Shown: positions 18,501 to 26,737, counted from the first letter of the stretch. The stretch: 64,000 nucleotides of DNA from Planctomycetaceae bacterium (GCA_002726205.1 PBSL01000003.1:52050-116049), one strand, 5' to 3'. Made by a program: numbers and translations. The notes: generated from the sequence alone by a model not told the origin.

Positions 18501-19385
18501 GCCCCCGAGGATCACGGCGTTGGTACCGGCGACGTGGCCGGAGGAAAGGCTGAGTGTCTGGCTGGTCGCGGATCCGCGCCAGCCATTCAGTCCGGCGATT
18601 CGCCCGGTCTTGCGATCGACCACTGACGGTTTCGCACGCCCCGAGGGAAAATACAGGTCATCGCCACTGGCCAGCAGGTACCCCTGCGGAGACAGGTCGG
18701 CACGACCGGCATTGCCGTGACTGACCTGGTCGTTTCTCCAGACGGGCTTGCCGGTCGCCACATCGACGGCGGCGAGGTAGACGTTTTCATGGGGAAAGAT
18801 ACCCGCACCAAAGTACGCGACCCCCCTGTCGACCAGGATCCCGGTACGGACCGGCCAGCGGGCGATCATCTCGCCCCGTGCCAGCAACCGTTCGTCGGCC
18901 GGACCCAGCCTGAGCCGCCAGAGGACCTTGCCGGACCCGGCGTCCAGGCACCAGGCGTAACCGTCCTCGGACCCGACCAGCAGGCGGCCGTCGGCAATCG
19001 TCGGTGCCAGTCGCACGGCGGCATCGGTGAAGGTACTCCAGATCGACCGCCCACTGGCGGCATCCACACAGTGAATTCGATGGTCGATCGACGACCCGAA
19101 ATAGACCCGACCGTTGACGATGGCCACGTGCAACGCGTCGTCAAAACGAACGCGGTCGTAGAGATCCTTGCCTTCGATCGAGCGGCCCTCGGCACCCGAC
19201 CAGGCGGTTTTCAGCGCGGCGGCGGCCCGGTGTGTCCAGTGATTGGTCAACGGCCAAACCAGCGCATCGGCCGTCGCACCACCGCGGGTGGAATCGTGCC
19301 GATAGGTCGGCCAATCGTCGGCGGTCGCCGTGGTTGTCAAAGCCAGGACGGTCAGGGACACAACAGCGCACAACCAGGATCTCAT
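15519..19385 (-). CDS. Secreted PQQ-like beta-propeller with embedded methyltransferase-like domain and C-terminal malectin-like domain
   Basis: The protein has 1288 residues. The ATG at 19385 is chosen because GAGGAG lies seven bases upstream and a clear signal peptide follows (MRSWLCAVVSLTVLALTTTATA). Residues about 25-470 and 610-1120 show repeated PQQ-like blades (DAASGRSIWS, DAGSGKVLWR, DLKTGKHLWS, DARTGKQLWA). Between them, about 475-600, sits a Rossmann-type segment (FCLVAGAEQGRLALALARR, then IYGVESDPKK and VVSDTHLL) resembling a SAM methyltransferase. The C-terminal 1150-1288 region looks like malectin, a carbohydrate-binding fold (VRLYFAANKEKPGQRVFDV). It lies 28 bases upstream of the cytochrome gene. 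The domain readings are pattern-based; catalysis is not shown. Confidence 0.85.
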   Translation of the reverse strand: MRSWLCAVVSLTVLALTTTATADDWPTYRHDSTRGGATADALVWPLTNHWTHRAAAALKTAWSGAEGRSIEGKDLYDRVRFDDALHVAIVNGRVYFGSSIDHRIHCVDAASGRSIWSTFTDAAVRLAPTIADGRLLVGSEDGYAWCLDAGSGKVLWRLRLGPADERLLARGEMIARWPVRTGILVDRGVAYFGAGIFPHENVYLAAVDVATGKPVWRNDQVSHGNAGRADLSPQGYLLASGDDLYFPSGRAKPSVVDRKTGRIAGLNGWRGSATSQTLSLSSGHVAGTNAVILGGKLYSYTLGSQVAGTAEATYVTTGETVARLDRKVYNAVNTRRTKLKADLRTVFSDYRAKKIEKAEYLLRSEAVRKQINDQADAGVEWRVPSKANAAVIVTGSHVIAGGSNVVELFDTKTGKLAGRLKVEGAARGLAVSDGRLLVSTDTGRVHCFASGEAPRAVAAAKPVADPYPKDKWTAVYEQAAENILKQTGIRTGFCLVAGAEQGRLALALARRSGLKIYGVESDPKKVAAARRALVRTGLYGHRITIHEAAAGEIPYASYFANLVVSDTHLLTGRVPVAADVVAHHLKPCGGTVCLGGDHPFADDWRKDLGLEKQSITKRGGDFTLVTRGKLPGAGSWSHQYGDPGNTACSDDQLVRGGLGVLWYGDPGPGKMVNRHDGAVGPVSTFGRLFIQGTDSLLAYDAYNGQFLWEFKNEKAVRTGVFQNHAPGNLVASDESVFMMLDARCLQLDAATGKLQKTHSLPAGKNAAEQEWGYIALSEGILFGTSTRRKRLELVRSRRGKQTEDATDAIFAIDLKTGKHLWSYQGKSIDFRTIALGPERVHFINSTITAEQRQALLREDKTELKSLKGEAAKRAEARLKRIDGRTAIALDARTGKQLWAQAVDVTDTSEIGIGGGRLSMVYKDGVLLMGGANANGHYWTQFIAGEFKQRRLVALSAVNGYKLWSKDANYRHRPIVVGNKIIAEPWSFDLKSGKQTTRIHPLTGKEVPWSFMRPGHHCGMNTAAPNMLFFRSGFTAFYDLQSDSGTRHFAGHRLGCWINAIPANGLVMIPEASAGCVCLFSIASTVVMEPRKPRRPWGIYSGVGTATPVKQLALNLGAPGDRRDATGKLWLSYPRPKSNKTTGLELNLDLGEMFAKGGKFVSRDGDASEESSRPEAWVFSSSAQGITKCSLPLRGTGDKPARYTVRLYFAANKEKPGQRVFDVQVQGKVVLKDFDVAKANRNGTAVREIPGVIVTGQLKIELVPKHPQPTADHQPMLSGIEVAEVTGGS

Positions 19386-19517
19386 CGATTTCTCCTCTGT
19401 TCGGCCAACGAGTTCGCCACTCCATTGTCCGTGATGCCCCCGGAGGTGCAAGCATAGAGGCCGGTCCGAGACCGGGCGGCGGCCGGGATCTCAGCAAATG
19501 CCGCCACCAACAAAACA

Positions 19518-19544
19518 GGGCCAGGCACCTGAAATGCCTGGCCC
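19518..19544 (-). terminator. Intrinsic terminator after the UGA-containing gene
   Basis: A perfect 10-bp stem (GGGCCAGGCA pairing with TGCCTGGCCC) encloses a 7-base loop. On the minus strand it is followed by TGTTTTGTTGG. It lies 57 bases past the TAA at 19601, that is, after the end of the read-through frame and not after the internal TGA, which supports the longer gene. Confidence 0.7.
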
Positions 19545-19600
19545 CGAAAGGCGATTTCCCGCGGGAAACCCGACCGACGATCGGCCAGGCCCGCTGTGAC

Positions 19601-20623
19601 TTACTTGCGAGACGCGGTCTGCTTCTCGGCCAACCGCTTGAAATACTCGTCGATCGCGCGGCGATAATGCGGCGGGTAGTTGCGATTCAGGATGTTCTTT
19701 GCGCGGGCCTCGGCCTTGGGCGGCAGTGCCCCCCAGCCGGTCTTGTTGCCGATGTTCTTGTTCGCCACGTTCCCCGGTCCGGAACCTCCTCGGATCGAGC
19801 TGTCCTGGGCAGGACTGTTGGACTTGTTGCGACCACCCGGGCCGCCGCTGCAGCCAGGTCACGTGCCGCCCTGTTGTTCCAGCTTCTCGATGATCGCGTC
19901 GAGCGACGCCACGATCTCGTCTTCTTCCTTCTGCACCCGCTGACCACCGCGGCCCAGGTCCAGCCGTCTTTCAACGTCCTTCATCTTCCGTGAAATTGCG
20001 GCGAGCGAATCTTTTTTCAGGGCCTGCAGGTCGTGACGCATCAACTCGGCTGTCGTCTGATACCTCAACGGCACGCCGGCGGTGCTTCCCAGCAACGTGT
20101 TGATCGTCGCCAGGCCCTCGGTCTTCATCAGCAACTGGTGCTCACAAACAGCCTTGAAGTAAAGGCAGGCGGCCGGATCGACAACGCTTTTCGGGTCGAG
20201 CGACGCGAGCAACTCCAGGGCCTCGTCATACATCCTCATCTGTGCCAGGTACCGGCCATAGAAGAGTCGCATGTTGGCACTGTAGAAGGCGTCCTTGCCC
20301 TTCAGGATCGCGGTATCCGGTTGCGTCGCATCCGGCTTCATGCTGCAGGACTCGACAAACGCTTTTGTCTTCGCATCGATACTCGCAAAGGTGCCCACAA
20401 CCATGTCGTGCAGGCGGCTGGCCGAAACCGGCTGCTTGCCGAGGGCCCAGGCTTTTCCGACCCGCTGAAGTGTCGCCTTGTCGGTGACACCCTGGGCAGC
20501 AACCCAGCTGATCACCTTGGTCCGGGCCTGGGTGGCCGACGGAGCCGTCAGAACGACATTGGCGGCCTCGGTCGTTGCCGTGAGCAAAACCAGGGCCATC
20601 GCGGCATGAAACAGACGCGGCAT
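19601..20623 (-). CDS. Putative secreted selenoprotein, in-frame TGA at residue 255 (U-P-G-C)
   Basis: Read through, the protein has 340 residues; a plain reading stops at TGA 19861-19859 after 254. The start at 20623 has GGAAGG upstream and a signal peptide (MPRLFHAAMALVLLTATTEA). The body is helical, with TPR-like segments (RLFYGRYLAQMRMYDEALEL), ending in a coiled coil (KEEDEIVASLDAIIEKLEQQ). After the TGA comes a Gly-rich linker, then a well-formed C-terminal domain (GWGALPPKAEARAKNILNRN, YPPHYRRAIDEYFKRLAEK) of a type I associate with planctomycete proteins of this layout. The recoded motif is U-P-G-C, a CxxC-like redox pair. Alternatives are a sequencing error or a pseudogene. Confidence 0.7.
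19829..19858 (-). promoter_or_regulatory. Candidate bacterial SECIS hairpin
   Basis: Directly after the in-frame TGA, GCGGC (19848-19844) can pair with GUCGC (19833-19829) around a loop starting GG. A 2x2 internal loop and two more pairs lie below. The loop begins 15 bases after the UGA. This is weaker than the hairpin at 41608-41626 because of one G-U pair and the short spacing. Confidence 0.4.
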
Positions 20624-20734
20624 GACAACACCTTCCCTGTGAGGAACTGTCCCAAGAACAGCGAAAATTACACCATTCTGTCTCAAAGAATACGCGGGCC
20701 AACCGTGACCGGTCAAGGCCGCGCTTTCCCCCCC

Positions 20735-21535
20735 TTACTCGATTCGACAATCCGACAGCTTCCGCTTGAGTCGCTCAAGGCCCTCGGGCGTGATCTTTGT
20801 CCCCTGGATCTTCAATTCCTGCAGGTTTTCGAACTTTTCGAGTACCGGCAGGCTGACATCACTGATCGGCAATCGGCTGCGGAGGTGCAGGACTTCCAGG
20901 TCCAGCAACCCCTGGAGCAACGGCAAGCCCTCGTCGCTGACGCGGGTCTCATCCAGGCAGAGTCTCTCCAGTTTCGTGAATTTCCCGAGATGAACCAGGC
21001 CCTTGTCGGTGATGTTGTCACCGTAAAGGAACAACCTGCGGAGGTTTTTCATTCCGGCCAGGTGAACCAGCGCCGCGTCGGTGATGTTCGTCTCCGAGAG
21101 ATTCAGGGTGCGAACATCTTTCATCGCGGCCAGGTGGATCGCCCCGCTGTCATCGAGCTCGGTCCCCTTCATGTCGATATCAACGACGCGATCACGAAAG
21201 TCGAGTTTGATCTCGGCCCCGATCGCCTCCAACGCCACCATCGCTCCGGCCTGCTCGACGGGAATCATCGGGGTGTCGGGATCAAACGGCTCATCCTTGC
21301 CCTTCTTCGGCCTTGGTTTCTGCTTCGGCACGGGCTTGGCTTTTGCAGCGTCTGGCGACGGCGCCTTGGCTGGGTCGGCCCCGGACGACACCGGATCGAA
21401 GCCGGGAGTCGGCTTGCGTTCGGCCAGTTCCGGTGTGTCCACCGGTTCAGTGGCTTCTCGATTGCATCCGGTGAAGGCCAGCGATCCGATCAACAGGCCA
21501 ACCAGCAACGGGATCGTAAGCGTACTCTGCCGCAT
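20735..21535 (-). CDS. Leucine-rich-repeat lipoprotein
   Basis: The 266-residue protein has a lipoprotein signal with lipobox LAFTGC (Cys near 24) and a Pro/Lys-rich spacer. From about residue 115 it carries consecutive LRR units of about 24 residues (VRTLNLSETNITDAALVHL, LRRLFLYGDNITDKGLVHL, LERLCLDETRVSDEGLPLL). These repeats usually make binding surfaces, so it may be a membrane-anchored interaction protein. It lies 111 bases upstream of the UGA-containing gene and 39 bases downstream of the M4 peptidase gene, all on the same strand. No partner can be named. Confidence 0.88.
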   Translation of the reverse strand: MRQSTLTIPLLVGLLIGSLAFTGCNREATEPVDTPELAERKPTPGFDPVSSGADPAKAPSPDAAKAKPVPKQKPRPKKGKDEPFDPDTPMIPVEQAGAMVALEAIGAEIKLDFRDRVVDIDMKGTELDDSGAIHLAAMKDVRTLNLSETNITDAALVHLAGMKNLRRLFLYGDNITDKGLVHLGKFTKLERLCLDETRVSDEGLPLLQGLLDLEVLHLRSRLPISDVSLPVLEKFENLQELKIQGTKITPEGLERLKRKLSDCRIE

Positions 21536-21574
21536 TGATCGCTCTCCAGCCGGGGACTCGACTCACTGGCCCAA

Positions 21575-22639
21575 TCATACGACAATCCCCACCGCTCGCC
21601 ACCCGCGACGAACACAACGCACCTCGCGGCTGCGGATCCCGAACTGGCGAGCGGCTTCTCGCTCGGTGACCTCGGCGCAGTCCCGGAACCGGTCATCGGC
21701 CTTCAACAGCAGCAGCGACTGGTACCACACGCTCCCGAGCGTTTCCCAGGCTCGTCCGCCCAGTTCGACGGCCGCCCGGTAGAAAGCGTGGTTGGGAATT
21801 CCCGAGTTGATGTGCACACCCCCGTTATCGGTGTCGCCCCGGTAACGGTCATCCCAGTGACCCGGCTGAGGATCGTTGCCCAGGAACGGATCGTCGCGAT
21901 AGGCGGTGCCCGGTGCCGAGAGATCCCTGAGCGCACGGCGGGTCGGAGCCCTGACGAGCAACTCGCTGCCGATCGTCCAGTCGGCGCCGGCAACCTCCTG
22001 GCCGTGTTTCCATTGGCGAACCAGCACACCAAAAACGTCACCGAAGTGCTCGTTGAGCGCACCCGGTTCACCGTGGTATCTCAGGTCGCTCGAGAACGAA
22101 ATCACCCCGTGTGTCAACTCGTGGCCAACCACCTCGATCGAGCGGGTGAAGCGGCGAAAGAGAACGCCGTCGCCGTCGCCAAAGCCCATCCGGGAACCGT
22201 CCCAGAAGGCGTTGCTGTAGTTGCGGCCGATATGCACACAACTGGCCAGTGTCATGCCCTTGCCGTCCAGCGAGTTGCGATCGCAGACCTTCCGGAAGAA
22301 CTCCCAGACGGTGCCGGTATGTCGATACGCCTCGCGAACGGCCATGTCACCGGTTTCCGGTTCCCCCTCGGAGCGGACCAATTGGCCCGGCAGGTCGAAG
22401 CTGCCGCCGGCGTCGTAGACGAGGCGATGCTTGCCTGCCGTCGCTGCCCGTCTCGCCGGCATCCGTGGCGGCACCCGGACCGCCTCGCGAACCGCCCGGA
22501 TCTCGAGCGAACGCAGCAGCGCCTCGCGGGCCCACCGACCAAGCTCGGGATGGCCGGATGCGGCAATGTTCTCGAGCATGTGAGGCGGGATAATACACTG
22601 CAGCCGATCTCGACCACAGCCGTCATTGATGGCCACCAT
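21575..22639 (-). CDS. Protealysin-like M4 metallopeptidase
   Basis: The 354-residue protein has HELTH at 173-177 (zinc ligands and catalytic Glu) and GALNEHFGD with Glu197 as third ligand, the thermolysin (M4) pattern. The late region NSGIPNHAFYRAA matches the substrate-binding part of M4 enzymes. The N-terminus is short and carries CIIPPHML at 15-22, the signature of the brief protealysin-type propeptide. There is no secretion signal, as is usual for protealysins. GGAGG about eight bases before the ATG fixes the start. Protealysin genes often neighbour the inhibitor emfourin; I see no such gene here. Confidence 0.9.
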   Translation of the reverse strand: MVAINDGCGRDRLQCIIPPHMLENIAASGHPELGRWAREALLRSLEIRAVREAVRVPPRMPARRAATAGKHRLVYDAGGSFDLPGQLVRSEGEPETGDMAVREAYRHTGTVWEFFRKVCDRNSLDGKGMTLASCVHIGRNYSNAFWDGSRMGFGDGDGVLFRRFTRSIEVVGHELTHGVISFSSDLRYHGEPGALNEHFGDVFGVLVRQWKHGQEVAGADWTIGSELLVRAPTRRALRDLSAPGTAYRDDPFLGNDPQPGHWDDRYRGDTDNGGVHINSGIPNHAFYRAAVELGGRAWETLGSVWYQSLLLLKADDRFRDCAEVTEREAARQFGIRSREVRCVRRGWRAVGIVV

Positions 22640-22791
22640 TGCTGTTACCCTCCCGGCCCGCGATCCACGCTTCGGCGAGTTCTCGCCGGGTGAACAGGCG
22701 GAGTCGGGGAGCAGATATCACTCGGGCAGACGGGTGGTGTGACGATCAACGTCGCCGACCGGGCATGAAACGTCTTTTTCCGTCTCAGCTG

Positions 22792-22805
22792 ACCGTGATC
22801 ACGGT
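22792..22805. other. 14-bp perfect palindrome upstream of the M4 peptidase gene
   Basis: The sequence ACCGTGATCACGGT is its own reverse complement and lies between the HD-domain gene and the M4 peptidase gene, about 150 bases before the latter's start. It could be an operator for a dimeric regulator; there is no other evidence for that. Confidence 0.3.
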
Positions 22806-22822
22806 GTCGGACCTGTGACCGG

Positions 22823-23395
22823 TTATTGATCGTCGGCGGCTGCCACCAGGCCGAGATCCTCGGCGATCTCCTGCAATGCCGCGATGCAGAATTCGATGTG
22901 CTCGTTGAGCTCGACCCCGAAGTCCTCGGCGCCGTTGATGATGTCGTCGCGATTGATCGCGGCGGCGAAAGCCGGTTGCTTGAGCTTCTTGCGGACACTC
23001 TTGGCCTTCAGTCCCTCCAGCCGGGTCGGCCGGACCAGCGCGCAGGCGGTAAGAAATCCGGACAACTCGTCGCAGGCGTACAGGCACTTGTCCATCTGCG
23101 AAACGCGGGGACACTCGTCCAGGTAATCCGCGTGGGACTTGATCGCGTAGATCACGTCGTCGGGATATCCCCGTTCGGCCAGGATCTTCGACCCCTGCAG
23201 CGGGTGATCGGGCGGGTTGGGCCATCGCTCGTAGTCGAAGTCGTGCAGCAGGCCGACGGTCCCCCACTTCTCCTCGTCCTCGCCCAGCTTGCGGGCATAG
23301 GCCCTCACGGTCGCCTCGACGGCCAGCATGTGTTTCCGCAGGCCGTCGCCCTGGGTGTACTCGCACAACAGGGCCCAATCGTCATCTCGGCTCAT
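22823..23395 (-). CDS. HD-domain phosphohydrolase
   Basis: The 190-residue protein has the HD pattern: His22, the HD pair at 51-52 (GLLHDFDYE), His64 in NPPDHPLQG, and a later Asp in CLYACDELSG. HD proteins are metal-dependent phosphohydrolases acting on nucleotides or phosphate esters; this short single-domain type is widespread, and its substrate is not evident. There is no signal peptide. It is on the same strand as proC, 51 bases downstream of it. Confidence 0.88.
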   Translation of the reverse strand: MSRDDDWALLCEYTQGDGLRKHMLAVEATVRAYARKLGEDEEKWGTVGLLHDFDYERWPNPPDHPLQGSKILAERGYPDDVIYAIKSHADYLDECPRVSQMDKCLYACDELSGFLTACALVRPTRLEGLKAKSVRKKLKQPAFAAAINRDDIINGAEDFGVELNEHIEFCIAALQEIAEDLGLVAAADDQ

Positions 23396-23446
23396 CGTCT
23401 CGGCTCCATTTGTCGTCAGTGGCCGTCACAGGCCGGCCGGGAAAAT

Positions 23447-24262
23447 TCAGGATGCTCCCAGTTCCCGCGACCGCCGCGTGGCGGCCTCGACTGCATTGAT
23501 CAACGCGGCCCGCAATCCTCCCCGTTCGAGTTCACTCAGCCCGGCAATCGTCGTTCCCCCGGGGCTGGCCACCGCGTCCTTGAGTGCCCCGGGATGTTCA
23601 CCGGTCGCCAGGACCATCTCGGCGGCGCCCTTGACCGTCTGGGCGGCCAGTTGCTGGGCGATGTCGCGGGGCAGCCCGCACTGGACACCGCCGTCGGCCA
23701 GCGCCTCGATCACCTGGTAAACATAGGCCGGGCCGCTGCCGGAAAGCCCGGTCACGGCATCGAGCAAAGATTCTTTGACGGCCAGCGCCACGCCGACCGT
23801 CGAGAGCATTCGCTCGACCAGCGCCGCGTTCTCCGGCGTGACAACCTTACCGATCGCATACGCCGAAGCCGACATCCCGACCAGGCACGGCGTGTTGGGC
23901 ATCACCCGCACCAGTCGTCTGGACTGGCCCAGCGCCGCGGCCAGCGTCTCCAGGGTGATCCCCGCGGCGATCGAAACCACCAGGTGCTCATCGGTAATCC
24001 CCGGCGCCAGTTCTGCAAGTACCCCGGGCATCTGCTGAGGCTTGACCGACAGCACGACGATCTCGGACCGGTCGAGCACGGCCGTGTTGCCGTCGACCGC
24101 CGTTGCCCCTGTGGCCGCCGCAAAAGCCTCACCGGCTGCGGCCACCACGTCACTGCCGACGACACGGTCAGCGGTGGTGAACCCCGACGAGACCAGTCCA
24201 CCGGCCAGCGCGGTGGCCATGCGGCCGGTGCCGATGAATCCAACTCGTGGCTGCTCGGTCAT
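23447..24262 (-). CDS. proC: Pyrroline-5-carboxylate reductase
   Basis: ProC reduces 1-pyrroline-5-carboxylate to proline with NAD(P)H, the last step of proline synthesis. The 271-residue protein shows the N-terminal dinucleotide motif GFIGTGRMATAL, the SVKPQQ strand, VRVMPNTPCLVG, and the C-terminal signature with TGLSGSGPAYVYQVIEAL. The ATG at 24262 has GGGAGAA upstream and gives the normal N-terminus; the open frame extends further but is not homologous. The next gene upstream is divergent. Confidence 0.96.
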   Translation of the reverse strand: MTEQPRVGFIGTGRMATALAGGLVSSGFTTADRVVGSDVVAAAGEAFAAATGATAVDGNTAVLDRSEIVVLSVKPQQMPGVLAELAPGITDEHLVVSIAAGITLETLAAALGQSRRLVRVMPNTPCLVGMSASAYAIGKVVTPENAALVERMLSTVGVALAVKESLLDAVTGLSGSGPAYVYQVIEALADGGVQCGLPRDIAQQLAAQTVKGAAEMVLATGEHPGALKDAVASPGGTTIAGLSELERGGLRAALINAVEAATRRSRELGAS

Positions 24263-24356
24263 CTTGGTTCTCCCTGGATGCGAACCATCCATTCTGGATG
24301 ACCGCGCCCGGGAACTCAATTCTCCAAGCCCGGGCGACGTGGGAACCGGCCCTTCT

Positions 24357-24385
24357 TTGCAACCCCGCCGGGGCAGAAGTACAAT
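24357..24385 (+). promoter_or_regulatory. Sigma70-like promoter for the symporter operon
   Basis: TTGCAA (24357-24362) and TACAAT (24380-24385) are separated by 17 bases and lie 44 bases before the first gene of the plus-strand operon. Both hexamers and the spacing are good, making this one of the clearest promoters in the window. Confidence 0.6.
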
Positions 24386-24428
24386 CACTCGACTCGAGGC
24401 ATTGTCATCGTCAACAGGAGAATCCCTG

Positions 24429-24776
24429 ATGAGTTCTGGGGAAACAGCGCCGGTTCTATCCACCGAACACAGCGAGGTGTTTCGAAATTCGCGACGCGAG
24501 GCCATCGTGATCTTCTCGGCATGGGTCGTCGCGCTGCTGTGGGCGGTTCCCTACTGTTACTTCAACGGATACGGCCAGGCGGTTGATCCCGAGACGTTCA
24601 GCACGACGCTGGGAATTCCCTCCTGGCTGTTCGGCGGCATCCTGCTGCCCTGGGTCGTCGCCGACGTGTTCACGACCTGGTTCAGCTTCGCCTACATGAA
24701 GGACGACGACCTGGGCATCGCCGGAGACGAGCAGCACTCGCAACCTGCAACCGGCGCCGAGGGAGGTGGGGCATGA
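24429..24776 (+). CDS. YhdT-like small membrane subunit of the sodium symporter
   Basis: The 115-residue protein has two predicted membrane helices (AIVIFSAWVVALLWAVPYCY and LFGGILLPWVVADVFTTWF). AGGAGA lies eight bases before the ATG. It resembles the YhdT/DUF997 family, which is typically encoded immediately before PanF-type sodium symporters. Its TGA overlaps the symporter ATG (ATGA), so the two are translationally coupled and probably form one transporter. The family assignment rests on position and the helix pattern. Confidence 0.75.
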   Translation: MSSGETAPVLSTEHSEVFRNSRREAIVIFSAWVVALLWAVPYCYFNGYGQAVDPETFSTTLGIPSWLFGGILLPWVVADVFTTWFSFAYMKDDDLGIAGDEQHSQPATGAEGGGA

Positions 24777-26737
24777 ACCTGTTCACACACCCAGCTCTGG
24801 CCGTGGCCGACTCGAATAACGCGGTGCTCTACACGTTCCTGGTCTACATGGTCGGGGTTTTCGTGATCGCCTGGCTTTCCAACCGCCTGTTGAAGAGTCG
24901 GAGTTTTCTCAGCGAGTATTTCCTCGGCAGCCGCGGCCTGGGCGTCTGGGCCTTCGCGCTGACGCTGGCCGCCACCAGTTCCTCGGGTGGCAGCTTCATG
25001 GGCTTTCCCAGCAAGATCTACACGCACGGCTGGAGCCTGGGGTTGTGGATCGGCAGTTACATGGTGGTCCCGATCTGCGTGATGGGGATCCTGGGCAAGC
25101 GGATCAACGAGGTGGCCCGGACCGCCAACGCGATCACGATTCCCGACGTGCTTCGCGACCGCTTCCGCAGCGTCGCCTTCGGCCTGATCGCCGTTTCGCT
25201 GATCGTCTTCTTCATGACCTTCAACCTGATTGCCCAGTTCAAGGGGGGCAGCGAGATTCTGCGGACGCTGCTGGCTCCGATCGACGCCTTCGCCTCCGCC
25301 GCCGACGCCTTGCCCGGCTGGCTGACCGGACTCTCGTCGCTGGGCGGCGAGTATGTCCTGTGCCTGGTCGTCTTCGGCGTGGCCGTGATCGTCTACACGA
25401 CCTACGGCGGGTTTCATGCAGTCGTCTGGACCGACGTGATGCAGGGCATCGTGATGGTCATCGGTGTGATCATCATGCTGCCGCTGGCGATCGGCCAGGC
25501 CAGCCACGCCGTCTCCAACGGCCAGGGCGGCGGGCTCGAAGCAGTCACCCGGAACATGGCCAGGATGGTGCCGCCCCGCAAGGGCACAGCGACACTGTCA
25601 GCGACCACGCCGGGTGCCGCCGTCGAGATTCCCTCGGGATCGTGGGCCTTCGTCAAGGAAGGCGACACCGAGAGATTGTTCAAGATCAAGAGCCGGCACC
25701 TGATCGCGACCGGGCAGAGTGAGATCTCCGATGTGGAGATCTGGGAGATCGTCACGCCCAGCGACATCGAGCGGGTCCGCGACCGGCTTGCCAGCGGCAG
25801 CGAACGCAGCGATGTCAGCGACGTGGTGACACTGCAGATCAAGGAACTCAAGGACTACGCCTACGGGGCCAAGCCGGAAGAGGGTGGGTCGTATGTCGTC
25901 GGACCTGGGCCACACCGCACCAGCACCGACGGGTTTCTTCCGTTGAGCCTGGCCATTTCCTTCTTCTTCATGTGGGCAATCTCGGGAACCGGACAACCGA
26001 GCAACATGGTGCGACTGATGGCCTTCAAGGACACCGTCACGCTGAGGCGATCGATCTTTACCGTCGCCATGTACTACTCGGCGATTTACTTCCCGCTGGT
26101 GATCATCTTCTGCTGTGCCCGCGTGCTGATTCCCGGGATGGAGTCCGAACCCGACCGGATCATGCCGCAGATGGCAGTCGAGTTGACGGCGAACATCGGG
26201 ATGGGCTGGATGGCCGGCCTGCTGATCGCCGCTCCGTTTGCAGCGGTCATGTCGACGGTCGACAGCTTCCTGCTGATGATCTCCTCGGCACTGGTCCGTG
26301 ACATCTACCAACGGAACCTCAACCCCGACGCCTCCGAGAAACGCCTCAAGTACCTCAGTTACGCGATCACCATGGTGGCCGGCCTGGGCGCGCTGTGCGG
26401 GGCACTCAATCCCCCCGAGTTCCTGCAGGACATCATCGTCTACACCGGCAGCGGCCTGGCCGCCTGTTTCCTGGCCGCGGTGGTCTATTCGCTGTTCTGG
26501 CCCCGTTCCAACGCCCAGGGATGCATCGCGGCAATGCTCTCGGGATTCGGAGCCCACCTGGCGATGTACGTGATCGGCTTTCTCAAGGGTGACGGATTCT
26601 CGCCCTACCGGTTCCAGGGCATGGACCCGATCATCGTCGGCTTGTTCACCTCGTTCATCGTCGGTTACGTCGTGACCGTCATGACGTCTCCGCCGCCGGA
26701 AGACCTGGTTCGCAAGTACTTCCACAAGAAGAGCTGA
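24773..26737 (+). CDS. Sodium:solute symporter (SSS family) with a soluble insert
   Basis: The 654-residue membrane protein has the SSS family core: FLGSRGLGVWAFALTLAATSSSGG near the N-terminus and IAAPFAAVMSTVDSFLLMISSALVRD in the later helices, the region that binds sodium in this family. An unusual hydrophilic stretch, about residues 260-375, interrupts the helices (KGTATLSATTPG to EEGGSYVVGPG). It may be a folded loop domain. The closest known type is the pantothenate symporter PanF, but the next genes (amidohydrolase, D-amino-acid PLP enzyme) suggest an amino-acid or amide substrate. Confidence 0.88.
   Translation: MNLFTHPALAVADSNNAVLYTFLVYMVGVFVIAWLSNRLLKSRSFLSEYFLGSRGLGVWAFALTLAATSSSGGSFMGFPSKIYTHGWSLGLWIGSYMVVPICVMGILGKRINEVARTANAITIPDVLRDRFRSVAFGLIAVSLIVFFMTFNLIAQFKGGSEILRTLLAPIDAFASAADALPGWLTGLSSLGGEYVLCLVVFGVAVIVYTTYGGFHAVVWTDVMQGIVMVIGVIIMLPLAIGQASHAVSNGQGGGLEAVTRNMARMVPPRKGTATLSATTPGAAVEIPSGSWAFVKEGDTERLFKIKSRHLIATGQSEISDVEIWEIVTPSDIERVRDRLASGSERSDVSDVVTLQIKELKDYAYGAKPEEGGSYVVGPGPHRTSTDGFLPLSLAISFFFMWAISGTGQPSNMVRLMAFKDTVTLRRSIFTVAMYYSAIYFPLVIIFCCARVLIPGMESEPDRIMPQMAVELTANIGMGWMAGLLIAAPFAAVMSTVDSFLLMISSALVRDIYQRNLNPDASEKRLKYLSYAITMVAGLGALCGALNPPEFLQDIIVYTGSGLAACFLAAVVYSLFWPRSNAQGCIAAMLSGFGAHLAMYVIGFLKGDGFSPYRFQGMDPIIVGLFTSFIVGYVVTVMTSPPPEDLVRKYFHKKS

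Noticed and set aside
19601..19861. Treating the C-terminal part of the third TGA gene as a separate gene
   Set aside because: It has no start codon in good context, is in frame with the upstream gene and continues it directly; the terminator lies after the TAA.
26735..26737. Global reassignment of TGA as sense
   Set aside because: TGA ends ordinary genes such as the symporter at 26737 and proteins with clear C-termini, so TGA is a stop in general.
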